64,000 nt of DNA from a virus: positions 20,030 to 84,029 of IMG/VR virus record IMGVR_UViG_3300017991_000091; one strand, written 5' to 3'. A program made the position numbers and the translations under genes. Shown piece by piece: positions 49,951 through 58,543 of this stretch. Position 1 is the stretch's first letter. Each line of letters starts with the position of its first letter. Under the pieces are notes generated by a model. The model was given only the letters and a program-made list of their open reading frames with translations, did not search any database and was not told the origin of the DNA.

Positions 49951-50023
49951 GAATAGAATACAAATTCAAATTGATAAAACGAATCTATATTAAATCTTTC
50001 ATGGTTGTGATAGGAAAAGAAAA

Positions 50024-50188
50024 ATGAATAATCTAAAAGTAGAATTCGACAAATTCAATAAAGAAGGAAAACCAATTTCAGTTTCCTTTCATGTGGAGGG
50101 AACCCCCGAACTCATTGAGAATATTTTGGGTCTGATCACAGATAACGTTATGTGCAAGTCCGATTTTAATCCCAAAAGGAAGAGATGA
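50024..50188 (+). CDS. Small protein, likely 5' part of a frame-disrupted gene
   Basis: ATG 50024; 54 residues ending KSDFNPKRKR. Removing one A from AAAA at about 50173-50176 would continue the frame into the next gene, giving FNPKGRDEEKYLIYLDGEE and then the 50223 product. The next frame is open from about 50143 and has coding-like sequence before its only start candidate (TTG 50223), which supports one disrupted gene. As drawn it could also be an independent small gene. Confidence 0.45.
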   Translation: MNNLKVEFDKFNKEGKPISVSFHVEGTPELIENILGLITDNVMCKSDFNPKRKR

Positions 50189-50222
50189 GGAAAAATACCT
50201 TATTTATCTTGATGGGGAAGAA

Positions 50223-50762
50223 TTGTATCAAAAAGTAATTACTGCCTCTCCGGCTTTCCGATATCATAAAGGGAGTGATGGAAAAGCTGAGGTTCGTCGC
50301 TATAAGAAACAAAAACAATCTGATGGTTCTTATAAACTGAAATTTGAGCTTTTAGATCGTTTTATCACTGGACTATCCCCAGGGGATAAAAGATCAGCAA
50401 AAACTCTTCGAAAACATTATACCTTACGAGGAGAAGAGGTTCCCATAAACTATTTTTCAGAAGATTTAGTTCAGATACGTGAAAACCATCCCCAATCTGT
50501 TTTAATACAGAAAAGTTTTTCTTTGGGCACAAATAGAACCGATAGAACCGAAGAATCGTTTTATGAACAAGAAAGAAGAAATACAAGGATCATGCACATC
50601 AGAACTTTGGATCTATTAAAAAGATTTATTACTACTACAATTCCTTTGGTTAGAAGAAATTCGGATTTAGAAATTTCTCAATCGACGGCAATAATTTCGG
50701 AATTGGGAAGTATTCAGGCGGAAGCAACCGATCTTATTAATGCTTTAAATGGAACGGAATAA
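50223..50762 (+). CDS. Hypothetical protein, 179 aa (start uncertain)
   Basis: Starts at TTG 50223, but the frame is open and coding-like to about 50143 (IPKGRDEEKYLIYLDGEE), so the true start may be the 50024 gene through a one-base change. It has a basic N-terminal half and a helical C-terminus. Function unknown. Confidence 0.5.
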   Translation: MYQKVITASPAFRYHKGSDGKAEVRRYKKQKQSDGSYKLKFELLDRFITGLSPGDKRSAKTLRKHYTLRGEEVPINYFSEDLVQIRENHPQSVLIQKSFSLGTNRTDRTEESFYEQERRNTRIMHIRTLDLLKRFITTTIPLVRRNSDLEISQSTAIISELGSIQAEATDLINALNGTE

Positions 50763-51062
50763 ATGAGCGTTGAACATCACGAAAATATTCTTACTGAGAT
50801 CAGTAAATCTGAATTTGAAGATCTCTTTCAACCTGCTTCTCCGGAAGAACTTAAGTCCAGATTGATAGACTACATCAAGTCCGTCTGCACTCAAAATCCA
50901 GATGGCACTTGGAGTGCCAGTGGAGATGTAGATCTATCCGAAAGGGGTTTAACTAAATTACCCGTTAAATTCAAGGAAGTAGGCGGACACTTTGATTGTT
51001 CCAACAACAAACTTTCAGTTGAAGAATTAAAGAAAACAATTGATAGACCCTATTTGGATTGA
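50763..51062 (+). CDS. Small leucine-rich-repeat-like protein, 99 aa
   Basis: Residues 55-90 have GDVDLSERGLTKLPVKF and FDCSNNKLS, the L--L--N-L spacing of a single leucine-rich repeat pair. Ends in a short helix. Starts MSVE, like the DpdA-like gene. Might bind a partner protein; function unknown. Confidence 0.5.
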   Translation: MSVEHHENILTEISKSEFEDLFQPASPEELKSRLIDYIKSVCTQNPDGTWSASGDVDLSERGLTKLPVKFKEVGGHFDCSNNKLSVEELKKTIDRPYLD

Positions 51063-51070
51063 ATAAGATA

Positions 51071-52129
51071 ATGAGCGTTGAACGAATCCACTTAGCAAAC
51101 TTAATGACGACTGGATCAAAGAAAGGTATTCAAGGTAGATTCCCTTTCCTGGAAAGAAAAGGAGTATTCACCCTTGAAACTTTCTATAAGGACCGAATAG
51201 TAGGAAACCTCCTCACTGATCATCCAGAAGTTCATGTCCTACTAGATTCCGGAGCATACTCCCTTATCAGTAACGCTATTAAGTTAGGAATGAGTAAACT
51301 TGAGGAAGAAGGAAAGATTCAAGAGTCGGACAAGAAGCAAAGTGGCTCAGTTCAACGAAAAGGAGATGCCCGATCAATAGCAGATTTCTCTTACTTTGAT
51401 ACGAAAGAAGTAAAGGACTTCATGGAAAGATATGTCGAGTTTGTGAACAAATATAAGGACCAGCTCGATATATATGTAAACATTGATGTGATTTTTAATC
51501 CAGAGAGAACCTGGGAGAACCAGAAGTATCTGGAGTCTATGGGTATCCGACCTATGCCAGTCTACCACTTTGGTGAGGATATCAAATGGTTGAAGAAGTA
51601 TATGGATGAATATGAGTATATTGGAATTGGTGGATTAGGACAGGATGTCACAAAGAATAGATTTGTTCTCCATCATGGTGATCCAATATTTTCTCTCCTT
51701 GAAGAGTCCAAGCAGGAATTTAAGACTCATGGATTTGCAATCACCTCTTTGGATTTAATGTTAAGGTACCGATTTTTTTCCGTTGATTCAACCACGTGGG
51801 TCAAGCATGCAGCATATGGAGCTATTCTGGTTCCTCGATTTAAAAAGGACAGAAAGACACCGGACTATAGCAAAACCCCGTATGTTATTTCGGTTTCAAA
51901 TCAATCCAGATTTGGGGACAAGCAAAGGCCCCATTTTACCCAGGATTTATCTCCAGAAGAAGTGACAATAATTTACGACTACTTCGAATCTAAAGGTTGG
52001 ACAGAAGAAAAATTAGGAGAAGATTGGGAGGAAAGGGTCCGTGCCAATATTGTCTACTTTGAGGACTCGAGCGACTATATACGGAATACCCCCCCAAGAA
52101 GAATAAAAATACAGAAGAGATTTTTCTAG
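51071..52129 (+). CDS. DpdA-like DNA 7-deazaguanine transglycosylase
   Basis: 352 residues from ATG 51071 (in-frame TTG 51059 is less likely). It is a TIM-barrel relative of tRNA-guanine transglycosylase: VLLDSGAYS with Asp59, IYVNIDVIFNPERTW with Asp139, PVYHFGED and YIGIGGLG. Phage DpdA proteins of this type replace guanine in DNA with a 7-deazaguanine. The FolE, QueE and QueC genes provide the substrate. The assignment to DNA rather than tRNA rests on family and context. Confidence 0.75.
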   Translation: MSVERIHLANLMTTGSKKGIQGRFPFLERKGVFTLETFYKDRIVGNLLTDHPEVHVLLDSGAYSLISNAIKLGMSKLEEEGKIQESDKKQSGSVQRKGDARSIADFSYFDTKEVKDFMERYVEFVNKYKDQLDIYVNIDVIFNPERTWENQKYLESMGIRPMPVYHFGEDIKWLKKYMDEYEYIGIGGLGQDVTKNRFVLHHGDPIFSLLEESKQEFKTHGFAITSLDLMLRYRFFSVDSTTWVKHAAYGAILVPRFKKDRKTPDYSKTPYVISVSNQSRFGDKQRPHFTQDLSPEEVTIIYDYFESKGWTEEKLGEDWEERVRANIVYFEDSSDYIRNTPPRRIKIQKRFF

Positions 52130-52138
52130 AGGACTAAA

Positions 52139-53173
52139 ATGAAAATAAATAGAAACGAACTTATAGAAAAATTAGAATTTGTCCTTCCCGCGGTAGGTAG
52201 AGGTTCTTTTGTTCTCGATCATCAGAACTTCCATTTTAATGGAGATACCCTCTTCGCTACGGATGGGCAGACAACCTCCTTTACCCAGAACCCAATTCCA
52301 GAAGAATCCTTCTCGATTAAGGCGGACTCTTTTCTTAATCTTCTGAGAAATATTTCTTCGGAAGAAGTTACCTTAGTAATGAAGGACACCAATCTGGTTG
52401 TAAAGACAAATAAGGTTCAAGGGAAATTTCGGGTAGAAAAACCAAGAGAGGTTGAACTTCCTAATACTGAAGGTGCTAAAAATCTTAGCATTTGTCCGGA
52501 TCTATTGGAAGGTCTCCGCCTTTGCCGATTTGGGGTTTGTAAGGAAAAGACTTCCGGATCAATTGGAGGCATACGAGTTGAGGGGTCTAAAATATATTCA
52601 ACCGATCGATTCCGTATACATAGGTATACTCTAGGAATTTCTTCTGGAATAGATCCGTTTACCATCCCCGCCAAATTTGTTGATATAGTATTAAAGAATC
52701 GGGAGAGGATTCATAGGTATGGTCTCCTGGAAAATCTTTTCTATGTTATCCTAGAAGATGGATCGATGATACAAAGCTCAATCTACCTGGATGATTTTCC
52801 AAATCTTGAGGAGTATTTCGAACAAATAGATAAGGAAAGTTTTTCAGATCTGGTTTTTGAATCTGATTTAGGAGGAGTTCTAGAAAGACACTTAAAGAGC
52901 TTTTTAGGAGGAGTGGATTTCTTTGATAAGGAGACTCGGTTCGAGATCTTGGATAGTTCTTGTACTTTGTTTTCTGAAAGCAAAGGAAGTGGAAATCTGG
53001 TTGAGTCCGTCGGATTAGAATCGGATATTGGAGAACATAAATTCGTTGTGAATCCCTCCCTCGTATTTGAGGTTCTTCAGTATGGAAAAGGAAAGTTTCT
53101 GTATCATCCAGAGGAAAGAATTATCCTTTTGGATTCTGACAAACTACAAGTATTAATTCAGACGAAGGTGTAG
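52139..53173 (+). CDS. Sliding clamp (DnaN-like)
   Basis: 344 residues with clamp features: FFATDGQTT-type strand (LFATDGQTTSF), STDRFRIHRYTLG, and the end FVVNPSLVFEVLQYG and YHPEERIILLDSDKLQ, which corresponds to the C-terminal clamp domain. Three-domain layout like bacterial beta. It tethers the polymerase at 53585 and is loaded by the AAA+ protein at 57523. Confidence 0.8.
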   Translation: MKINRNELIEKLEFVLPAVGRGSFVLDHQNFHFNGDTLFATDGQTTSFTQNPIPEESFSIKADSFLNLLRNISSEEVTLVMKDTNLVVKTNKVQGKFRVEKPREVELPNTEGAKNLSICPDLLEGLRLCRFGVCKEKTSGSIGGIRVEGSKIYSTDRFRIHRYTLGISSGIDPFTIPAKFVDIVLKNRERIHRYGLLENLFYVILEDGSMIQSSIYLDDFPNLEEYFEQIDKESFSDLVFESDLGGVLERHLKSFLGGVDFFDKETRFEILDSSCTLFSESKGSGNLVESVGLESDIGEHKFVVNPSLVFEVLQYGKGKFLYHPEERIILLDSDKLQVLIQTKV

Positions 53174-53174
53174 A

Positions 53175-53348
53175 ATGGTTTATTTTTCAATTATACTTTT
53201 ATTGCTACTTTTTTCCTTTGGGGGGCTTATCTTTGATGTCCTTTTGAAAGTAAAAGAACCTATGTTCTATTGGCTTCTTGGTGGAATTTCGGTATTAGCT
53301 GCTTTGGCCGCAGTTTTGTGCTACAACTCGTGGGTATATTATGGATGA
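53175..53348 (+). CDS. Small two-span membrane protein, 57 aa
   Basis: ATG 53175. Two hydrophobic segments (about 3-19 and 31-50) joined by a short charged loop (DVLLKVKEP). Overlaps the next gene by 8 bp. Function unknown; small phage membrane proteins at replication loci occur. Confidence 0.5.
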   Translation: MVYFSIILLLLLFSFGGLIFDVLLKVKEPMFYWLLGGISVLAALAAVLCYNSWVYYG

Positions 53349-53580
53349 ATTTCAGATAAATAGACACTCGGATTGTTTTAATCCAAAAAATGGATTCGCA
53401 AATATGCCTGCAGAATATATGGGGCATTTCTTTAACGGAGGAAGTGAATATGATATGTTAAGTGGTCCTTGTTCTTGTGGTGCTTGGCATACCCAGGAGG
53501 AATGGCCAGAACAACTCCAGTTGGAAGTATTTGGATTCATCTCAGAAAAAGAGTCCGGTACAAAACGAAGATATCAATAA
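53341..53580 (+). CDS. Conserved small hypothetical protein, 79 aa
   Basis: Has GPCSCGAWHTQEEWP, a Cys-rich knuckle, between aromatic segments. Starts within the previous gene and ends 4 bases before the polymerase start. No known function. Confidence 0.5.
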   Translation: MDEFQINRHSDCFNPKNGFANMPAEYMGHFFNGGSEYDMLSGPCSCGAWHTQEEWPEQLQLEVFGFISEKESGTKRRYQ

Positions 53581-53584
53581 TCTT

Positions 53585-56209
53585 ATGGCAAAACAAAAAG
53601 CATTCTTTCTATCTCCCCTTGAAATATATCAGCAAGAGCATCCCGAACTTTTCGAGAAGAAGAAAAGGTCTACTTCCTCTAAACCAAGAAAGGAGAAGAT
53701 CTACAACTGTGACTCTTGTGGATTAAAATCCAAATGTAAGTCCCCTAAAATGCAAAGATATGGAAAGGGAGGAAAGGGCATTCTTATTGTCGGTCTTTGC
53801 CCTGGAAGATCGGAGGATAGGTATGGTATCCCCTTTGTTGGTGCTTCCGGAAAGTTCCTGCGAAGAGCCTTGTCCTACGTAGGAATAGATATGGACAAGG
53901 ATTGTATCAGAACTAATATAGTTCAATGCTTTCCTGGACTGGACAAAAAAGGAAGGGACGTAGCTCCTACAAATGATCAGATTTTGTGTTGTTCATCCAA
54001 TCTTCAGAAGGATATTGAAGAAGTAAAACCCAAACTGATTATTTCTCTTGGGACTAAAGCAATTCAATCCCTTGTGAATACGAAAGGACTATCTTCCTTC
54101 ACTGCATCTGGAACCCATGGATTGGTCTTCCCAATCCAAAAGTACAATTCTTGGGTGGGGTGTTCATATCATCCTTCCTTCTTCTGCAGGCAAAAGAAAG
54201 ACAAAGGCCTAAAAAATGATGACATAGTCTTCATCAATGACATGGCTGATATAATCTCTTTCCTTGACGAGCCACTGCCGAAACCGTTTACCGAAGAAGG
54301 AAACGAGTTAATAACCGATTATCAAGAGGCCATAGATATCTTAGAATATATGTCGGCATCCGAATCCCCGGTTTGTCATGACTTTGAAACAAATATTCTT
54401 TCTCCTTACGAAAAAGAGTCCAAAATCTTAACCGTATCTATTACCAATGAGGTGGACTCTGCTGCTTGTATTCCCATTAATTTCCTTCAGGATGGAAAAA
54501 GGATCTTTTCTGATGATCAGTTATCTAAAATAACGGGGGCATTTTCTCGGTTCCTTAAAAGCGATGCACCAAAAGTAGTCCAAAATTATTATATGGAGGA
54601 ACTTTGGGGAAGAGTTTTCTTTGGCACATCCATGAATAATTTTATCCACGATACAATGGTTACCGCCCATGTTCTAAATTGTCAAAGGGGAACTACTGGT
54701 CTGGGATTTCAGGCATATCAGTTAACCGGACATGATTACAAGAAAATGGTTGACGTGGTTGACCTACAAAAGGAGACCTTAGAGGATACTTCAAACTATA
54801 ATAATTGGGATACCAGGCACACTTTAAATTCTTACTATGACCAACAAAGAAGACTTTCTATTGACCCGGAAAGAAGTAGATTTAATAATTGGTTAACCTC
54901 TTGTCTTCCGTGTCTCGCAAATCTAAAGCATCGTGGAATATTAATTGATCAGAAGATGATGATGGAGCTTTATGATCAATTTACTGAAGAGGGTGAAGAA
55001 CTACTAGAAAAAATTAGGAATACAGATAAGGTCAAAGAGTTCGAATCCATTGAGGATAGTAAAGGAAAAACCAAGAAATTTAATCCAAATTCTGGTCCTC
55101 AGATAGGAAAGATTATATATGATTTATGGAAGGAACCCATCCTTCAGGAAACAGAAAAGACGAAGAAAGGAAAAACGGACGAACCCGCATTAGTAGAGGT
55201 GTCCGGAAAAACCAAGAATGATAACGTCCGAAGATTCATCTCTAACATTCTTCGGTATCGAAAGTGTGGTAGCATACCTAAAAGAGTAAAAACATATAAG
55301 AAGTTCCTTGACCCAAATTCCCGAATCCATCCTACCTTCAATATGAATATTGCCGCTACATACCGGAGTTCAGCGAATGATCCATCCGTACAAAACATAT
55401 ATAAACATGACGAAGAGCTTCAGGTTTTCCGTAAGATTATCATTCCCAGACCGGGAAATTTATTATTGCAGGTAGATTATTCCGGAATGGAAGTGTGTGG
55501 CATTGCAATGATGTCCAAGGATTCAGAACTGGTAAATCAACTCCATAAAATGCGGCAGTGGGATCTGGAACATCCTAATAAAATAAATCCGTGGGATACC
55601 CACAGAAGATGGGCTGTCCTACTATACTCCAAGGCTCTGGAAGAAATTACTAAAGATGATAGATACTACTCTAAGAACGGGTTTATTTTTCCCTCCTTCT
55701 ATGGATCTCAACCTAAGGCGATGGTACGGTATGAGGGGTTCCGAGGAAGAGTATCTCAGGAACATATTGCTAAAGTTTTTGCTGACTTTTGGAAGGAATA
55801 TCCAGATGTTCGAGAATGGCAGAATGATCAAATAAAGTACTATAATGAGAATGGTTGTTATGTGAGTCCTCTTGGATGTAAACGTCCGGGTCCTCTAAGT
55901 TATTATCAATTATTCAATAATAATATTCAAGGATTGGCTTTTCATCTACTCTTAGATGCCTTACAAAGAATTGATGATGAGATGGTTCAAAGAGGAATGG
56001 AATCTCAAGCTTTTTTGGAAACCCACGATTCAATTGATTTTGATGTGGTTCCTGAGGAATTCGAAGATCTGGTTCAATTATCCAATGAGATACTCTTAGC
56101 GAAACGTTTCGATTGGCAATGTGTTCCATTAGCAGTCGAGTGGGAAGCCAGTTGTACTAATTGGTATGAGTTGTCCTCAAAAACTTTTAAGGAGTTGATG
56201 GCAGTATGA
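53585..56209 (+). CDS. DN​A polymerase A with N-terminal uracil-glycosylase-like domain
   Basis: 874 residues from ATG 53585. Residues 45-215 are a UDG-family domain (CDSCGLKSKC, GLCPGRSEDRYGIPFVGASG and CSYHPSFF). Residues 250-400 hold a 3'-5' exonuclease (CHDFETN). Then polymerase motifs: LLQVDYSGMEVCG (motif A), SFYGSQPKAM near a Lys/Arg helix (motif B) and ETHDSIDF (motif C). Such UDG-Pol fusions occur in SPO1-type phages. No 5' nuclease domain; the separate gene at 27816 supplies it. The UDG-like part may be catalytic or structural. Confidence 0.85.
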   Translation: MAKQKAFFLSPLEIYQQEHPELFEKKKRSTSSKPRKEKIYNCDSCGLKSKCKSPKMQRYGKGGKGILIVGLCPGRSEDRYGIPFVGASGKFLRRALSYVGIDMDKDCIRTNIVQCFPGLDKKGRDVAPTNDQILCCSSNLQKDIEEVKPKLIISLGTKAIQSLVNTKGLSSFTASGTHGLVFPIQKYNSWVGCSYHPSFFCRQKKDKGLKNDDIVFINDMADIISFLDEPLPKPFTEEGNELITDYQEAIDILEYMSASESPVCHDFETNILSPYEKESKILTVSITNEVDSAACIPINFLQDGKRIFSDDQLSKITGAFSRFLKSDAPKVVQNYYMEELWGRVFFGTSMNNFIHDTMVTAHVLNCQRGTTGLGFQAYQLTGHDYKKMVDVVDLQKETLEDTSNYNNWDTRHTLNSYYDQQRRLSIDPERSRFNNWLTSCLPCLANLKHRGILIDQKMMMELYDQFTEEGEELLEKIRNTDKVKEFESIEDSKGKTKKFNPNSGPQIGKIIYDLWKEPILQETEKTKKGKTDEPALVEVSGKTKNDNVRRFISNILRYRKCGSIPKRVKTYKKFLDPNSRIHPTFNMNIAATYRSSANDPSVQNIYKHDEELQVFRKIIIPRPGNLLLQVDYSGMEVCGIAMMSKDSELVNQLHKMRQWDLEHPNKINPWDTHRRWAVLLYSKALEEITKDDRYYSKNGFIFPSFYGSQPKAMVRYEGFRGRVSQEHIAKVFADFWKEYPDVREWQNDQIKYYNENGCYVSPLGCKRPGPLSYYQLFNNNIQGLAFHLLLDALQRIDDEMVQRGMESQAFLETHDSIDFDVVPEEFEDLVQLSNEILLAKRFDWQCVPLAVEWEASCTNWYELSSKTFKELMAV

Positions 56210-56295
56210 AAAAGCTAACCAAACTTGATTTAGTAATACTAATCGATGGAGAAGATGTGGATTCTATTGTTGGACTTATCCTAATGAAAATATAG
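56206..56295 (+). CDS. Possible micro-protein, 29 aa
   Basis: ATG overlaps the polymerase stop (TATGA). Product MKKLTKLDLVILIDGEDVDS and so on, with no motif. Only the overlap supports it. Confidence 0.3.
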   Translation: MKKLTKLDLVILIDGEDVDSIVGLILMKI

Positions 56296-56317
56296 TATCC
56301 AGCCAGATAAGATAATT

Positions 56318-56347
56318 TTGAAACCAAAAGGATCAAAACAGTATAAT
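56318..56347 (+). promoter_or_regulatory. Sigma70-like promoter
   Basis: TTGAAA (56318-56323) and TATAAT (56342-56347), 18-bp spacing, inside CAGTATAATAA. It lies 41 bases ahead of the 56388 gene and is the best-matched member of the AGTATAATA set. Confidence 0.6.
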
Positions 56348-56387
56348 AATACAGGAAGAAAATAAACTACAATAAAGGAAGAATAAA

Positions 56388-57410
56388 ATGAGTGAGAAAA
56401 CAAAACCAAGTGATCTTAAACTTCTGAATAGAGATGAAGTTACGGCAACTTTGGCCCCCACGGAAAATTTGGAATTTACAGATCTGAAGCCCGGGGATAA
56501 TCTGGAAGTTCGTTTTCATGGTTCCAAGGACGAGCCCGTTGTGGATTTGGGGGGAAGGGATTTACAAATAATTCCTTCTGCTTTTCTTGACGTAGCAAAA
56601 TGTGTTGGATTGACTCGAAAGTATACTGGTAAATGTCCAGCAAATCTACTCTTTCCTCACCTTGACTATTTCTTTGGAGAAGGGATGTCCGCACCAATTC
56701 GAGCAATTTCTCAAGGAGATCAACTAATTGGTATGACAAAAGATCGGGTAAAAACCCAAGTGATTTCCAATGAGAGATTATTAAGAGCAGCCGAAGCCAA
56801 TCTAGGAGACAGAATATTGGGATTCCACCAGGTTAGCACGAATTTAGGGTACAGTAGAATGGGGATAGTAACGGATAAAAGTTTTACTCCCTTAAATTCG
56901 GAACCCACAGATATACTTTACGGAGGAATTCAAATTCAAAATAGTATTTTAGGGAAAGACGTGGTAGAAGTGTCTCCTTACATCTTTCGGCAGTGGTGCT
57001 CGAACGGGGCGATTTCCTCTGAAAGGTTGGGGACTTTCACCAGAAAGAAACGTGGAGATGGTTTGGATGATTGGTTCCATGAGATTATTGGAGATGCGGA
57101 CAGTAAATTGGATAGAGAATTCGAAAGAATTTCCCATTTAACTTCAATTTCTGTAAGAGGGCATATCCCTGAGGTTTTGGAGGGAATTCGGCGAGATCAT
57201 CATATATCTAAGAAAATTATTGAGGTAGTCCAAGATCAGGCTACCTCATCTAATGTTCAGACGATGTACGATTTATGGAATTGTATAACAAGGGTCGCTA
57301 CGCATAATGAGACTTTGTCCCCTATGGCTTCAAGTAGACTGCAAAATGTAGCTGGTCATGTAACAAAGAATCATGAGCTTTGTTCTCAATGTCATCGAGT
57401 TTTGAATTAG
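56388..57410 (+). CDS. DUF932-like phage protein, 340 aa
   Basis: Residues 150-330 show GIQIQNSILGKDVVEVSPYIFRQWCSNGAI, then TRVATHNETLSPMASSRLQNVAG, an order that recalls DUF932-family (plasmid/phage) proteins of unknown function. First gene after the promoter at 56342, just before the clamp loader. The family name is tentative. Confidence 0.5.
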   Translation: MSEKTKPSDLKLLNRDEVTATLAPTENLEFTDLKPGDNLEVRFHGSKDEPVVDLGGRDLQIIPSAFLDVAKCVGLTRKYTGKCPANLLFPHLDYFFGEGMSAPIRAISQGDQLIGMTKDRVKTQVISNERLLRAAEANLGDRILGFHQVSTNLGYSRMGIVTDKSFTPLNSEPTDILYGGIQIQNSILGKDVVEVSPYIFRQWCSNGAISSERLGTFTRKKRGDGLDDWFHEIIGDADSKLDREFERISHLTSISVRGHIPEVLEGIRRDHHISKKIIEVVQDQATSSNVQTMYDLWNCITRVATHNETLSPMASSRLQNVAGHVTKNHELCSQCHRVLN

Positions 57411-57421
57411 AAAGGTTAAAA

Positions 57422-57496
57422 ATGAAAAAGATTATATTTACCATTATAGTCGCGGCTGTTTTGATTCAAACTCCGGCAGATCCAAACATTCAATAA
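57422..57496 (+). CDS. Possible hydrophobic micro-protein, 24 aa
   Basis: ATG 57422 gives MKKIIFTIIVAAVLIQTPA and a short tail, a signal-peptide-like segment ahead of the clamp-loader gene. Very short; may be a leader peptide or not translated. Confidence 0.3.
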   Translation: MKKIIFTIIVAAVLIQTPADPNIQ

Positions 57497-57522
57497 CTTA
57501 ACCATAAAGGGAGGGTATTGAA

Positions 57523-58479
57523 ATGCTATATCAAAATGTGCGTCCAAAGTCATTCTCAGAAGTGGTGGGTAATAGATCCACGGTATGTGGTCTGAGATCT
57601 GTAGTGAAAAGAGATCCCAAGGATCGTCCACATACTATTCTACTTAGTGGCCCGAAGGGATGTGGTAAATCTACTCTTGCAAGAATTCTTGCCACGGAAT
57701 TCGGAACAAAGGATTCTAATATCCAAATTCTTAATGCTGCCAACACTAGAGGGATAGAAACTGTTCGAGAAGTGATTGAAGAGATGAAATTTTCTCCTTT
57801 AGGTGGGGGATGCATAACTTATATTTTGGACGAATGCCATGGAATGACTTTGGATGCACAAAGAGCGTTTCTCGAGGATACAGAGAACACCCCACTTCAC
57901 GTGTACTTTATTCTGACAACTACGAACCCAGAGAAGATTCATGCACCGCTAAAGAACCGAGCAACAGAATATAAAGTAGAAAAATTAAAATCCGCCGATA
58001 TCGTTGAAATATTAAAAAGAGCTTGTAAGCTACAGGAAATGGAAATTGATGGGGAAATACTGGAACTAATTGCATCGAACTGTGATAGAACTCCCAGAAG
58101 CGCATTAATTTTACTTGAGAAGATTCAGGATATAGAAGATCCGGACGAATTAGCAGATATCATTGCTTCAGAGATCCAATTGCAGGAGGATGGGGATTTC
58201 TTTACCTTATGCCAATTACTCATTACGACCCCGGAGAAGAGGAAGAAGAATTGGAAGAAGGCAGTAATAGAGGTGGAGAAATTGGAACAGGAACCGGAAG
58301 CCGTCCGCGTGGGGATTATGTCCTTCATGAGAAAACAACTCTTAAAAATAGATCCGACGGATATCGAATATGCAAAGGACCTTTCTCGGATTTTAGATAT
58401 TCTGGGATCGACTAATACCTTTTACGGGAAAAAGAACTCACTAGTTGCTCTAATTACAAAAATCTGTCTTTTTGATTAA
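57523..58479 (+). CDS. Clamp-loader ATPase (DnaX-like)
   Basis: 318 residues, AAA+ fold. Walker A GPKGCGKST at 43-51, Walker B YILDECH, sensor 1 TTNPEKI, and CDRTPRSAL near the arginine-finger region. It loads the sliding clamp onto primed DNA. A separate small clamp-loader subunit was not found in the window. Confidence 0.8.
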   Translation: MLYQNVRPKSFSEVVGNRSTVCGLRSVVKRDPKDRPHTILLSGPKGCGKSTLARILATEFGTKDSNIQILNAANTRGIETVREVIEEMKFSPLGGGCITYILDECHGMTLDAQRAFLEDTENTPLHVYFILTTTNPEKIHAPLKNRATEYKVEKLKSADIVEILKRACKLQEMEIDGEILELIASNCDRTPRSALILLEKIQDIEDPDELADIIASEIQLQEDGDFFTLCQLLITTPEKRKKNWKKAVIEVEKLEQEPEAVRVGIMSFMRKQLLKIDPTDIEYAKDLSRILDILGSTNTFYGKKNSLVALITKICLFD

Positions 58480-58494
58480 AAACAAGTAAATTTC

Positions 58495-58503
58495 CAGTAT
58501 AAT
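58495..58503 (+). promoter_or_regulatory. TATAAT-type promoter box
   Basis: CCAGTATAATA with TATAAT at 58498-58503, 40 bases ahead of the SSB start. A TTGATT lies 20 bases upstream, longer than the usual spacing. AGTATAATA set. Confidence 0.45.
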
Positions 58504-58543
58504 ATGATGAAGACAAATAACTCTATTTTGATCGAGGTGAATT

